A program made the translations under genes and the position numbers. 64,000 nt of DNA from Fischerella muscicola SAG 1427-1 = PCC 73103 (GTDB lineage: Bacteria > Cyanobacteriota > Cyanobacteriia > Cyanobacteriales > Nostocaceae), in assembly GCF_000317245.1 (NCBI RefSeq), contig NZ_AJLJ01000496.1, positions 86,118 to 150,117 of the forward strand, read 5' to 3'. The notes under the pieces were generated by a model. That model was not told where the DNA came from. It saw nothing but the letters and a program-made list of their open reading frames with translations, and made no database searches. Positions 36,286 through 46,600 of the stretch are shown piece after piece. Numbering within the stretch: position 1 is the first letter of the stretch; each line of letters opens with the position of its first letter.

Positions 36286-39200
36286 ATGGCTGCTTCTAGA
36301 TTTGAAGTTGACTTTGCACAGTTACAACAAGAAGTTAGCGATTTTGAACAGGCTTTGCATAAATTGATAAAGGTAAAAAAAATGATGTCTGCAAATGCAA
36401 CTGAAACTCATAAGACCAATATAAAATTGCAACAGAATCCTGTTGCAATTATTGGAATGGCTTCTATTTTCCCGCAGTCTAAAAATTTACAGGAATATTG
36501 GGAAAAAATTATTCGCCAAGTTGATTGTATTACCGATGTTCCTCCATCGCGCTGGAATATTGACGATTACTACGATCCTAACCCCAAAGCCCCTGATAAA
36601 ACTTACTGCAAACGTGGTGGATTCATCCCCGACATCGACTTCAATCCAATGGAATTTGGACTTCCTCCAAATCTTTTGGAAGTCACAGATGTTTCCCAGT
36701 TGCTAGGTTTAGTTGTTGCAAAAGCAGCGATCGAAGATGCAGGCTATGGTGAAACAAGACAATTTAATCGAGAGCGTACTGGGGTAATTTTAGGTGTAGC
36801 CCTAGCAAGACAATTAGCAATGCCATTGGCTACTAGGTTAGAGTATCCCATATGGGAGAAAGTCTTAAAAAGTAGTGGCTTATCTGACGAAGATACCCAA
36901 AAAATAATCGAGAAAATCAAAAGTGCATATGTGCCATGGGAAGAGAACGCTTTTCCCGGTATGTTAGCAAACATAGTTTCTGGGCGAATTGCTAACCGCC
37001 TGGATTTGGGAGGGATGAACTGTGTAGTTGATGCTGCCTGTGCCAGTTCATTAGGAGCACTCGCAATGTCAATTAGTGAATTAGTCGAGCATCGAGCTGA
37101 CATGATGCTCACTGGTGGAGTTGACACTGACAACTCAATTGTTGCGTATATGTGTTTCAGCAAAACACCTGCTGTTTCCCCAAGCCAGAACACCAAACCT
37201 TTTGATGCTCAATCGGATGGCATGATGCTGGCTGAAGGTGTTGGCATGTTGGTGTTGAAACGGTTGGAAGATGCCATTAGGGATAATGATCGAATCTATG
37301 CAGTGATCAAAGGTATTGGCGCCTCCAGTGATGGTCGCTATAAAAGCATTTATGCACCTCGTCCAGAAGGTCAAGTCAGAGCTTTGCATCGTGCTTATGA
37401 AGATGCAGGATTTTTACCTAGTAGTGTTGGTTTGATTGAAGCACACGGCACAGGTACCATGGTTGGAGATCCCGCTGAATTTACAGCCCTTAAAGAAGTT
37501 TTTAGCGAAAACAATTCCCGAAAACAACATATTGCACTTGGTACTGTCAAATCACAGATTGGACATGCAAAAGCCGCTGCGGGTGCTGCAAGCCTCATCA
37601 AAACAGCATTAGCTTTACACCACAAAGTATTGCCAGCAACCATTAACATCACTCAACCACATCCTAAACTAGGTCTGGAAAACTCACCGTTGTATTTGAA
37701 TACAGAAACTAGGCCTTGGATTCGCTCTCAAGCAGAACAACCAAGACGTGCAGGGGTGAGTTCATTTGGTTTTGGTGGCACAAATTACCACATTGTTTTA
37801 GAAGAATACTCTAGTGAACACGATCGCCCTTATCGTTTACATAACACCCCCCAATCAGTACTGTTATTTGCATCAACACCTGAGCAGTTAAGATCACGCT
37901 GTCAAGAAATTTTGGGTCAGTTGCAATCCCCAGAAAAAGAGCGGCATTATGCACAACTAATAGCAACGTGTCAATCATCAGAAATTCCTGCCACAAATGC
38001 TAGAGTTGGATTTGTAGCCGAATCTTTGACTGAGGCTTGCAAATTATTGCAGATAAGTATTGACTTGCTCACCAATAAGTCACAAGCAGAATCTTGGGAG
38101 CATCCCCAAGGAATTTATTACCGCAAAACTAGTCTGCCTACTGAAGGCAAAGTAGTTGCCTTGTTTTCTGGTCAAGGTTCTCAATACCTGGAAATGGGTC
38201 GAGAACTTGTGATCAACTTTCCTTGCTTGCGACAGACTTATAGTGAGATAGATAAGCTTTTCTGCAAAGATGGTCTCAAACCCGTTTCCGAAATAGTTTT
38301 CCCTCCACCTGTTTTTGATCAAGCTCAAAAGCAGTCACAGGTTGAAGGATTGCAAAAGACAGAATACGCACAAGCAGCAATTGGAGCTTTCAGCGTTGGT
38401 CTGTATAAGGTATTACAACAGGCAGGATTCAAGCCAGATTTTCTCGTCGGACACAGCTTTGGAGAATTGACAGCTCTGTGGGCTGCGGGTGTTCTCAATG
38501 AGGAAGATTACTTTTTCCTGGTTAAAGCCAGAGGTCAAGCGATGGCTGCACCAAGCGATCCTGAGTTTGATGCAGGAGCTATGCTGGCAGTTAAAGGTGA
38601 TGTCAGTCAGGTTGAAGAAATCATCAAGAATTTCCCTTTAGTGAGCATTGCTAACTTGAATTCTCCAACTCAAGTAGTGCTGGCAGGGGCGAAAGATCAG
38701 ATCACCCAAGTACAGGAGCAACTGAAAGCTAAGGCTTATTCTACCTTCCTGCTACCTGTTTCAGCAGCTTTTCATACACCATTGGTAGCTCATGCTCAGA
38801 AACCCTTTGCCCAAGCAATTGAAGCAGTTCATTTCAACGAGCCAACAATTCCTGTGTATACTAATGTGACAGGAGAATGTTACCCGAAAGAAGCACAAGC
38901 GATTCAAAAAATCCTGAAACAACACCTGATTAATCAGGTACATTTTAAGCAAGAGATTGAAAATATTTACGCTCAAGGTGGCTATTGTTTTATAGAGTTT
39001 GGCCCTAAAAGCATTCTGACCAACTTAGTCAAAGATATCCTCCGGGATCAACCTCATTTAGCTGTGGCTTTGAACGGCAGTTATCAAAAAGATAGCGATC
39101 GCTCTTTTCGAGAAGCTGTTATGCAGTTACGTGTTGCTGGCTTATCTTTAAAAAACCCCGATCCTTACCAAATTGAGCAGAAAATACCAGAAGTAAAAAA

Positions 39201-42200
39201 CAATAAGCAGCTGATTGTCCAGCTCAATGGTTCTAACTACGTCTCAGAAAAGACAAAACAAGCTTTTGAAAAAGCTTTGCAAAACGGGCATAAAGTTAGT
39301 CTTCCACAGATAAAAGACAAATCATCTGAGGTAAATACCCTATCTACTCCCCCTACTCAAAAGATAGATCAGACGCCTATCTCTCAACCTGTTAATACAC
39401 ACCGCAGCCAGTCCACACCAGTTGCAAACGGTCATAAACCAGAAAAATCTTCTGATCTAAATAAATACCCTCAAGCCACTCCTAAAGCACAAATGCAAAC
39501 AAGTTCAGAACTTACTCAAAATTATCAACTAGTTTTAGATAGTTTAGAATACAGCCTCATAGAATTCAATCGCAATCAACGTGACGCCTTGCGTGTTCAT
39601 GAACAATCTTTGCAGCATCAGACAGAATATACCAAAACCTTTTTTCAACTGATGCAGCAACAGAATTCTTTGCTGGTAAATGACCAATTTCCTCATCAAA
39701 ATGCGGAAACTAAACAAATAGCCCTCTCTTACTCAGAACGCAGCATCATGCGCTTTCACGAACATCATGGTGAGACACTGCGTGTCCACGAGCAATATCT
39801 AAACCATCAAACAGAACAAACCAAAAAGTTTTTCCAATTGCTCCAACAACATTACAGTCAGCTACTTGCTACCATAAACACGAAACAGACTACAGTATTG
39901 CCATCAGAAACTACATCACTTGTTAGTGATGAATATACTTCTGCTGCTCCAGTCACAGTCAATGATAGAACTACTGCATCTGTTGCTGTACCCACTCACA
40001 ACTTCATAACTAACTTTGAGCCTATTTTAATTAATGGCAGAAGCAATGGTGCTAGCAATGGTATCAGTAATGGTGTCAGTAATGGTGTTAGTAATGGTAC
40101 TTACAATAGCACTAGTCACGATACGCAACCAGTTTCCGTAACTACCTCTGATACTCTTGTCATTCCATCTTCAGATCTACCCTCATTACCTATAATCATT
40201 GATGAATCCACTTTCATTCAGAATCTATTAAACATAGTCAGTAAAAATACGGGCTATCCGGTAGGAATCCTGGAACTGTCCATGGATATAGAGGTGGACT
40301 TAGGAATTGATGCCGTTAAAAGAGTTGAAATTTTGGGAGCATTACTGGAATTATACCCAGATTTGTCCAAACCCAATCTCGAAGAACTGGAAAAACGACG
40401 TAGCCTTGGTCAGCTCGTAGAATATTTGCGGACTCTACTTCCAGGAAATACTGATGTTGAATCTGCACCTGTGAAGACAGCACAAGAAATTGCTTTGGAT
40501 CAGTCCAAGACAAGCAAAGGGAGTGACGCGGTGACGCATACAGTTAGTGAAGAGCTACACATAGCTTCTTCTGCCCCACTTCCCCTGACTTTTGCTACTT
40601 CAGAAGAATCTACTTCGCCTGTTCTATCGCTTGATTTAACTGACCTCAGTCAAGTTCTGCTCAACGTAGTCAGTGAAAAGACAGGCTATCCAGTTGAGAT
40701 GTTGGATCTGTCAATGGATATGGAGGCGGATTTAGGTATTGATTCTATTAAACGAGTTGAGATTTTAGGAGGGCTACTTGAGTTATGCCCAGATTTGCCT
40801 AAGCCCAATCCTGAAGAACTGGGAGAATTACGCACCCTTGGTCAAATAGTTGACTATATGAAACAACAGGCTAATGTGCTGGAAAAAAAAACACTTCTAG
40901 CCGAGCCTTACAACCAGCAATCTGAAGTCAATCACAATATTCTCCGCAGTGCGGTTCATCTCAAATTCCTTCCGGAGCCAGATATCTTAGATTTTTCCTT
41001 ACCTGAGAAGCATATCGCTTTGCTGACTGATGATGGCACCCCCGTGACTTCAGAACTAGCTCTAGCTCTTTTGCAGCGTGGCTGGAAAGTAGTTGTGTTG
41101 AGTTTTCCTCAAACCTTAATTGCAGATCAATTACCGTTACCAGAAGGAATTCATCGGGTTGTGTTAGCAAATTTAAGCGAGGAGCATTTGCAACATCAAT
41201 TAGAAGCGATCGCTTCTCACTATGGTCAAATTGCTGCTTTTATTCATCTCAATCCCGGTAGCCATGATGATGTAAGTAATCACGTCCGTTACTTGGAAAC
41301 AGAGAAAGCACTCCTGCGTCACGTCTTTCTCATCGCCAAACATCTTAAAGCACCACTCAATCAAGCAGCATCTCAAGGACATAGCTGTTTCCTTACTGTT
41401 GCTCGTCTTGATGGCCAGTTTGGACTCGGCTGCACAACCAACTTTGGTGCCATTAGTGGCGGATTATTTGGACTAACCAAAAGCCTGAATCAGGAATGGG
41501 AAACTGTATTTTGCCGTGCAATTGATCTGAGTCCCGATATAGATACTCAAACATCAGTACGATACATCCTTAACGAACTTTATGATCCCAATCGATTACT
41601 TGCTGAAGTTGGATATAGTTCACAAGGACGAACAATGTTAGTCTGCAAAGAGGATATAGGGACACAGGGAGACGGGGAACAAGGGGACACGGGGAATACA
41701 GATGAAATACTCTCCGCGTCACCCTTCGGGTTCGGCAGTTCGCAACCGACGGAAACCGCCAGGACTGCGACTGCCTCACTGCATCTTCCAGTTATCGCGT
41801 CTTCTCCCCAATCCCAAGTGTTTCTCGTCAGTGGTGGTGCAAAAGGAATCACGGCTCAATGTGTGATCAAGCTGGCGCAGCATTATCAATGCAAATTTAT
41901 TCTGCTGGGTCGTTCGCCTGTAGATCCTGAACCGGTGTGGGCTGAAGGCTGCTCGACTGAAGGGGAATTGAAAAAGCGGATTATGGACGATTTTATCGCC
42001 AGAGGAGAAAAGCCCACACCTGCAATGGTGCAGAAAAAGTACAAGGCTATTTCATCTAGACGAGAAATCCAAGCAACGCTACGAGCAATTGAGGAGGCTG
42101 GTGGACAAGCAGAGTATCTGAGTGTAGATATCACCGATGCAACGCAACTCCAAGAGCAAGTTACTACAGCAGTTGAGCGTTTGGGTGCAGTCACGGGAAT

Positions 42201-43509
42201 TATGCATGGGGCTGGTAATCTAGCAGATAAGCGGATAGAAAATAAATCAGAACGGGACTTTGAAATTGTTTATGCTGCCAAAGTTGCAGGTCTGGAAAAT
42301 CTACTGCATTGCATATCACCTAGCCAACTCAATTATTTAGTGTTATTTTCCTCTGTAGTGGGTTTTTACGGGAATATTGGTCAGTCGGATTATGCGATCG
42401 CTAATGAAATTCTCAACAAGTCTGCTCATCTTGTTAAACGCAACTATCCAAATTGTCATGTTGTTGCGATTAATTGGGGACCTTGGGATAGTGGTATGGT
42501 AACACCAGAGTTGAAAAAAGCTTTTGCCGAAAGGGGTATAGAGACTATTCCTATAGAAGTTGGAACTCAGATGTTAGTTGATGAACTAGCACCAGTAAAT
42601 CAACAAACTACGCAAGTAGTAATAGGTAGTCCCTTAGTGTACATACCTCAGTCGTCCAACCCAGATCTGAAAAAATATCGTATCCAGCGCCGATTAATCT
42701 TAGCAGCCAATCCATTTTTACAAGATCATGTCATTGCTGGTCGTCCTGTATTACCTGCCACTTGCGCTCTCACATGGATTGCCAATACCTGTGAACAACT
42801 GTATCCTGGCTACAAATCATTTAGTTGCTCAAACTTTAAAGTTTTAAAAGGAATTATTTTTGAGGAAAATCAGCCAACTGAATATATTTTAGATTTGCAA
42901 GAAATTTCTAAAAACGATGTTGACGGGATTCAGTTTGATGCTAAAATATGGAGTAAGAATCCAGAAGGAAAAACTCGTTATCATTTCAGTAGTCAGTTAA
43001 ATATTAAGCAGCAAATTCCAGTTTTTCCTAACTATGGTTCGTTTAATTTGAAACAGGAAGAAATAATATTCGGTTCTAGTAAATCACTTTATAACAATGG
43101 GCCATCAAGCTTATTTCATGGAGCTTGTTTTCAGGGTGTAAAAACCGTATTAAATGCTAGCCCAGAAAAAATAACTATAGAATGTGCTTTGTCAAATGTT
43201 GAAGAAAGAAAACAAGGACTATTTCCTGTAAAAACTTTTAATCCCTACATTGCAGATGTTCAGATTCATGCACTTTGGCTCTGGACGCAATATTTTCATC
43301 AACAAGGTTGTTTACCATCAGAAATTCAAACTTTTGAACAGTTCGCACCTATACCATTTGGTCAAGCATTTTACGTTTCTTGCGAAGTAAAATCAAAGAC
43401 AGGATCATCTGTAACTGCTGATGTGATCGCACACGACAATCAAGGGAAAATATATAATCGCATGATTGGGGCAAAAGGAACTATTTTGCCCAGAAGATTT
43501 AAAGATTAG
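36286..43509 (+). CDS. PfaA/HglE-type polyketide megasynthase (KS-AT-ACP-ACP-KR-DH)
   Basis: This 2407-residue enzyme has the domain order of PUFA-synthase PfaA and cyanobacterial HglE proteins. KS (about 50-510): active Cys252 (DAACASSLG), His387 (EAHGTGT) and His427 (VKSQIGHAKA). AT (about 610-970): GHSFG with Ser724, plus AAFHTPLV. A Ser/Asn-rich linker has two repeated helical segments (about 1085-1200). ACP1 (about 1310-1385) has Ala1343 where the phosphopantetheine Ser should be; ACP2 (about 1450-1530) has Ser1487 (DLGIDSIK). KR (about 1615-2085): GGAKGI and Ser2023/Tyr2036. C-terminal DH-like domain: His2148 in DHVIAGRPVLP and a later ADVQIHA. It builds a reduced acyl chain with its downstream partners. 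A repeat-like insert lies near residues 1790-1835. Confidence 0.93.
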   Translation: MAASRFEVDFAQLQQEVSDFEQALHKLIKVKKMMSANATETHKTNIKLQQNPVAIIGMASIFPQSKNLQEYWEKIIRQVDCITDVPPSRWNIDDYYDPNPKAPDKTYCKRGGFIPDIDFNPMEFGLPPNLLEVTDVSQLLGLVVAKAAIEDAGYGETRQFNRERTGVILGVALARQLAMPLATRLEYPIWEKVLKSSGLSDEDTQKIIEKIKSAYVPWEENAFPGMLANIVSGRIANRLDLGGMNCVVDAACASSLGALAMSISELVEHRADMMLTGGVDTDNSIVAYMCFSKTPAVSPSQNTKPFDAQSDGMMLAEGVGMLVLKRLEDAIRDNDRIYAVIKGIGASSDGRYKSIYAPRPEGQVRALHRAYEDAGFLPSSVGLIEAHGTGTMVGDPAEFTALKEVFSENNSRKQHIALGTVKSQIGHAKAAAGAASLIKTALALHHKVLPATINITQPHPKLGLENSPLYLNTETRPWIRSQAEQPRRAGVSSFGFGGTNYHIVLEEYSSEHDRPYRLHNTPQSVLLFASTPEQLRSRCQEILGQLQSPEKERHYAQLIATCQSSEIPATNARVGFVAESLTEACKLLQISIDLLTNKSQAESWEHPQGIYYRKTSLPTEGKVVALFSGQGSQYLEMGRELVINFPCLRQTYSEIDKLFCKDGLKPVSEIVFPPPVFDQAQKQSQVEGLQKTEYAQAAIGAFSVGLYKVLQQAGFKPDFLVGHSFGELTALWAAGVLNEEDYFFLVKARGQAMAAPSDPEFDAGAMLAVKGDVSQVEEIIKNFPLVSIANLNSPTQVVLAGAKDQITQVQEQLKAKAYSTFLLPVSAAFHTPLVAHAQKPFAQAIEAVHFNEPTIPVYTNVTGECYPKEAQAIQKILKQHLINQVHFKQEIENIYAQGGYCFIEFGPKSILTNLVKDILRDQPHLAVALNGSYQKDSDRSFREAVMQLRVAGLSLKNPDPYQIEQKIPEVKNNKQLIVQLNGSNYVSEKTKQAFEKALQNGHKVSLPQIKDKSSEVNTLSTPPTQKIDQTPISQPVNTHRSQSTPVANGHKPEKSSDLNKYPQATPKAQMQTSSELTQNYQLVLDSLEYSLIEFNRNQRDALRVHEQSLQHQTEYTKTFFQLMQQQNSLLVNDQFPHQNAETKQIALSYSERSIMRFHEHHGETLRVHEQYLNHQTEQTKKFFQLLQQHYSQLLATINTKQTTVLPSETTSLVSDEYTSAAPVTVNDRTTASVAVPTHNFITNFEPILINGRSNGASNGISNGVSNGVSNGTYNSTSHDTQPVSVTTSDTLVIPSSDLPSLPIIIDESTFIQNLLNIVSKNTGYPVGILELSMDIEVDLGIDAVKRVEILGALLELYPDLSKPNLEELEKRRSLGQLVEYLRTLLPGNTDVESAPVKTAQEIALDQSKTSKGSDAVTHTVSEELHIASSAPLPLTFATSEESTSPVLSLDLTDLSQVLLNVVSEKTGYPVEMLDLSMDMEADLGIDSIKRVEILGGLLELCPDLPKPNPEELGELRTLGQIVDYMKQQANVLEKKTLLAEPYNQQSEVNHNILRSAVHLKFLPEPDILDFSLPEKHIALLTDDGTPVTSELALALLQRGWKVVVLSFPQTLIADQLPLPEGIHRVVLANLSEEHLQHQLEAIASHYGQIAAFIHLNPGSHDDVSNHVRYLETEKALLRHVFLIAKHLKAPLNQAASQGHSCFLTVARLDGQFGLGCTTNFGAISGGLFGLTKSLNQEWETVFCRAIDLSPDIDTQTSVRYILNELYDPNRLLAEVGYSSQGRTMLVCKEDIGTQGDGEQGDTGNTDEILSASPFGFGSSQPTETARTATASLHLPVIASSPQSQVFLVSGGAKGITAQCVIKLAQHYQCKFILLGRSPVDPEPVWAEGCSTEGELKKRIMDDFIARGEKPTPAMVQKKYKAISSRREIQATLRAIEEAGGQAEYLSVDITDATQLQEQVTTAVERLGAVTGIMHGAGNLADKRIENKSERDFEIVYAAKVAGLENLLHCISPSQLNYLVLFSSVVGFYGNIGQSDYAIANEILNKSAHLVKRNYPNCHVVAINWGPWDSGMVTPELKKAFAERGIETIPIEVGTQMLVDELAPVNQQTTQVVIGSPLVYIPQSSNPDLKKYRIQRRLILAANPFLQDHVIAGRPVLPATCALTWIANTCEQLYPGYKSFSCSNFKVLKGIIFEENQPTEYILDLQEISKNDVDGIQFDAKIWSKNPEGKTRYHFSSQLNIKQQIPVFPNYGSFNLKQEEIIFGSSKSLYNNGPSSLFHGACFQGVKTVLNASPEKITIECALSNVEERKQGLFPVKTFNPYIADVQIHALWLWTQYFHQQGCLPSEIQTFEQFAPIPFGQAFYVSCEVKSKTGSSVTADVIAHDNQGKIYNRMIGAKGTILPRRFKD
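40038..40113 (+). repeat. AGTAATGGT codon repeat in the megasynthase linker
   Basis: Short near-repeats (AGTAATGGTGTT and variants) encode SNG-type units in the low-complexity linker before ACP1. This is probably a flexible tether with slippage potential in frame. Confidence 0.6.
41655..41790 (+). repeat. Intergenic-type palindromic repeat inside the megasynthase reading frame
   Basis: A purine-rich GGGACACAGGGAGACGGGG stretch is followed by an imperfect palindrome: GGCAGTTCGCA (41734-41744) faces TGCGACTGCC (41766-41775). Such sequence is typical of dispersed intergenic repeats in Nostocales, yet here it is translated (about residues 1790-1835) in frame between the KR structural and catalytic halves. 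Confidence 0.6.
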
Positions 43510-43602
43510 AAGGATAAAAAAAGGTAAATAGACATCTATTATACCTTGTCTATACCCACTCATTATTTCTCTCCAAAAATATACATAACTAGAGATTAAG
43601 TA

Positions 43603-46600
43603 ATGGAAAAAGATGAACAAATTCAAAATCCTAAAGTAGCCATTGTTGGAATGGATTGCTTTTTAGGTGGTTGTCAAGGATTAGATGCTTTTGAACGCAG
43701 CGTATATGAAGCAACTCAACACTTTACTACTTTTCCTTCTCAACGATGGCAAGAAATTAAAACTCAAGAGTATTTGCTGAAAAACAATGATTTTGGCGGC
43801 AATTTAGAACCTTTAGGAGCTTACATCAAAGATTTTGAAATAGATTTTTCGGATTTCCAATTAGCATCTGAGGAAGACAAATTCAAACCTCAAGAACTGT
43901 TGATGCTCAAGGTTGCTGACGATGCTATCAAAGATGTAAAACTAAACAAAGGAAGTAGGGTAGCAGTTATTATTGTTGCTGCAACAGAACTTTCTCTTCG
44001 TATTATTAAACCAGAAGCGAAAAACACTATTTCCAATCTTTGGAATTTTGCTGGGCCTTTATTCACACTAGTTGCTGAACAACATTCCATATTCAAAGCT
44101 TTAGAGGTTGCAAAAAAGCTACTTGCAATTGGAGAAGTAGACGCTGTTGTTGTCGGTGCTGTCGAGCTAGCTGAGAATAGTCTTAGTCTTTTGATGCAAA
44201 ATCAAACAGCAAAATCCAACACAGGTGTTCATACTTTAAGTTATGACCAAAATGTTAATGGTTGGATGCTAGGCGAAGGTGCTGCTGCCGTAGTACTGAA
44301 GCTCCACACAACAGCACAACAAGATAATGATTGCATCTATGCGGTAGTTGATGCTCTCAATATCTTGAAGGATAATTCTTCCTCTCACACGATCCCTGAC
44401 TCAAAAGCAGTCACGCAAGTATGTCAACTTGCTTTTGATGTGGCAGGTATTAAACCCACGGACATTGGCTATCTAGAAGTTTTTGCCAGTGGAGTTCCTC
44501 AGCAAGATGAGTCAGAAATGCTAGGTTTGATTCGAGCTTATCAAACTTCTGAGCCTGATCTCAGTTGTGCGATTGGTAGTGTCAAAGCTAACATTGGTCA
44601 TACTTATGCTGCATCAGGAATAGTCAGTTTAATTAAAACAGCACTCTGTTTGTATCACCGTTACATTCCAGGTGTTCCCCAGTGGTCTGCCCCAAAAATG
44701 CCGCAGTCCTGGCAGAATAGTCCCTTTTATGTTGCTCCTGAATCAAAGCCCTGGTTTTTAGAGAAAGGAGCTACTAAAAGAATTGCTGCTATTAACAGTA
44801 TGGAGATAGATGGCAGTTACGCACATTTAATTTTGTCGGAGGAAGCAACTCAGATACAGCGTAACAGCAGATATTTAGAGCAAACGCCTTTTTATCTTTT
44901 TGCGATCGCAGCTGACGATTGTCCTACTTTACTAGAGCAGATCTATTCTCTACAACAAACAATTGCTAATTCCTCTTCTCTATCTGCTGCTGCAAGCCTT
45001 ACTTTTAGATCTTTTCAACAACGTCAAAATGCGACTTATGCACTGGCAATTCTCGGACGCAATCAACAAGAATTGACGCGGGAAATTCAGCGTGCTCTTA
45101 AGGGAGTCGCCGATGCTTTCAATACAGGTAAAGACTGGCAAACACCTGTCGGTAGTTATTTTTCGCCAAAACCACTGGGTAACAAAGGCAATGTTGCTTT
45201 TGTTTATCCTGGTGCTTACAGTTCTTATCTCGGTATCGCCCGCAATCTCTTCCGTTTGTTTCCCAAAATTTATGAAGATCCGATCATCAAAAGCGTTTAC
45301 ACTCGTGTCAACAATATAGAGAAAATTCTCTATCCTAGAAGCCTAAGACAATTATCAACAAAGCAATTAGAAATGCTTGAACAGCAATTTATAGATGATC
45401 CAGTTGCAATGCTCGAATCTGAAGTTGGCGTTGCTGGATTATTGAGTGCTGTTCTGAGAAATTATTTCCAACTACAGCCTCAATGTGCCTTTGGGTATAG
45501 CCTGGGCGAAACAAGTATGATGCTTTCTCAAGCTATCTGGACAAATTTTCACGAAGGTAGTGAAGGCTTAAACTCATATGCTCTGTTTAAAACCCAGTTA
45601 TCCGGCCCTAAAAATGCAGTTCGCAAATATTGGCAGTTACCCCAGGAACAGGATAGTGAAGGTGAAGACTTTTGGAGTACCTACGTTCTCATGTGTCCAG
45701 TTTCTCGTGTTCGAGAAGTTCTTAAACATGAAGAGTATGTCTACTTATCTATCATCAATACTCCAGAAGAAGTAGCGATCGCTGGTGATACAAAAGCTTG
45801 TCAAAGAGTGATTAAAACTCTGAATTGTGACGCTTTTCGCGCTCCTTTCAACCATGTAATTCATTGTGAGCCAATACGTTCTGAATACGATGCACTTGTT
45901 AAACTAAATACATTACCTACCCAAAACGTACCAAATACCGTTTTTTATTCTGCCGCAGAATACAAACCTATTACCCCCACCAGTGATTTTATTGGACACA
46001 ACATTGCTAAAATGCTTGTTCAACAGCTTGATTTTCCTCGGCTAGTTCAACGTGTTTGGGAGGACGGCGCCAGAGTATTTATTGAAGTTGGTGCTGGAAG
46101 TAACTGTTCGAGATGGATTAGTAGAAATCTCACGCAAAAAGAACACATGATAGTTTCTCTCAACAAGAGAGGAATAGACGAGCATAGTTGCATTGTTAAA
46201 GCATTAGCAAAACTCCTCAGTCATAAGGTAAACATGGACTTGTCATCACTGTATTCTCAAGTCCAAGAAAATACTAGCAAAAGCCAACCCAGAGTTAGAA
46301 CGATAACTTGGAACGGCAATGATTTGAACTTCGCACCATTAAACAATAAAGACAAAAAAAATTTCCAATATACAGATTCAGATTTTCCAATTAAAGGTGA
46401 TGAAAAACAACAGTATAAGCTTCTAGATTTCAAGGAATTTGAAAGCTTAGATAATTATTTAAAGCAAAATTCTGTAGGAAGTTTTGAAGTTGTAGAAAAC
46501 TCAAAAAATTCAATTTTCAAGACAAGAGAATATCCAAATTCTCAATATGCCTCTGTTTATAGTTCAACAACCCATAGTTCTGAGCATCAAGAGCATATGA

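Noticed and set aside
43405..43626. Minus-strand open frame over the end of the megasynthase
   Set aside because: It is a shadow of the plus-strand gene and the following intergenic sequence, with no motif.
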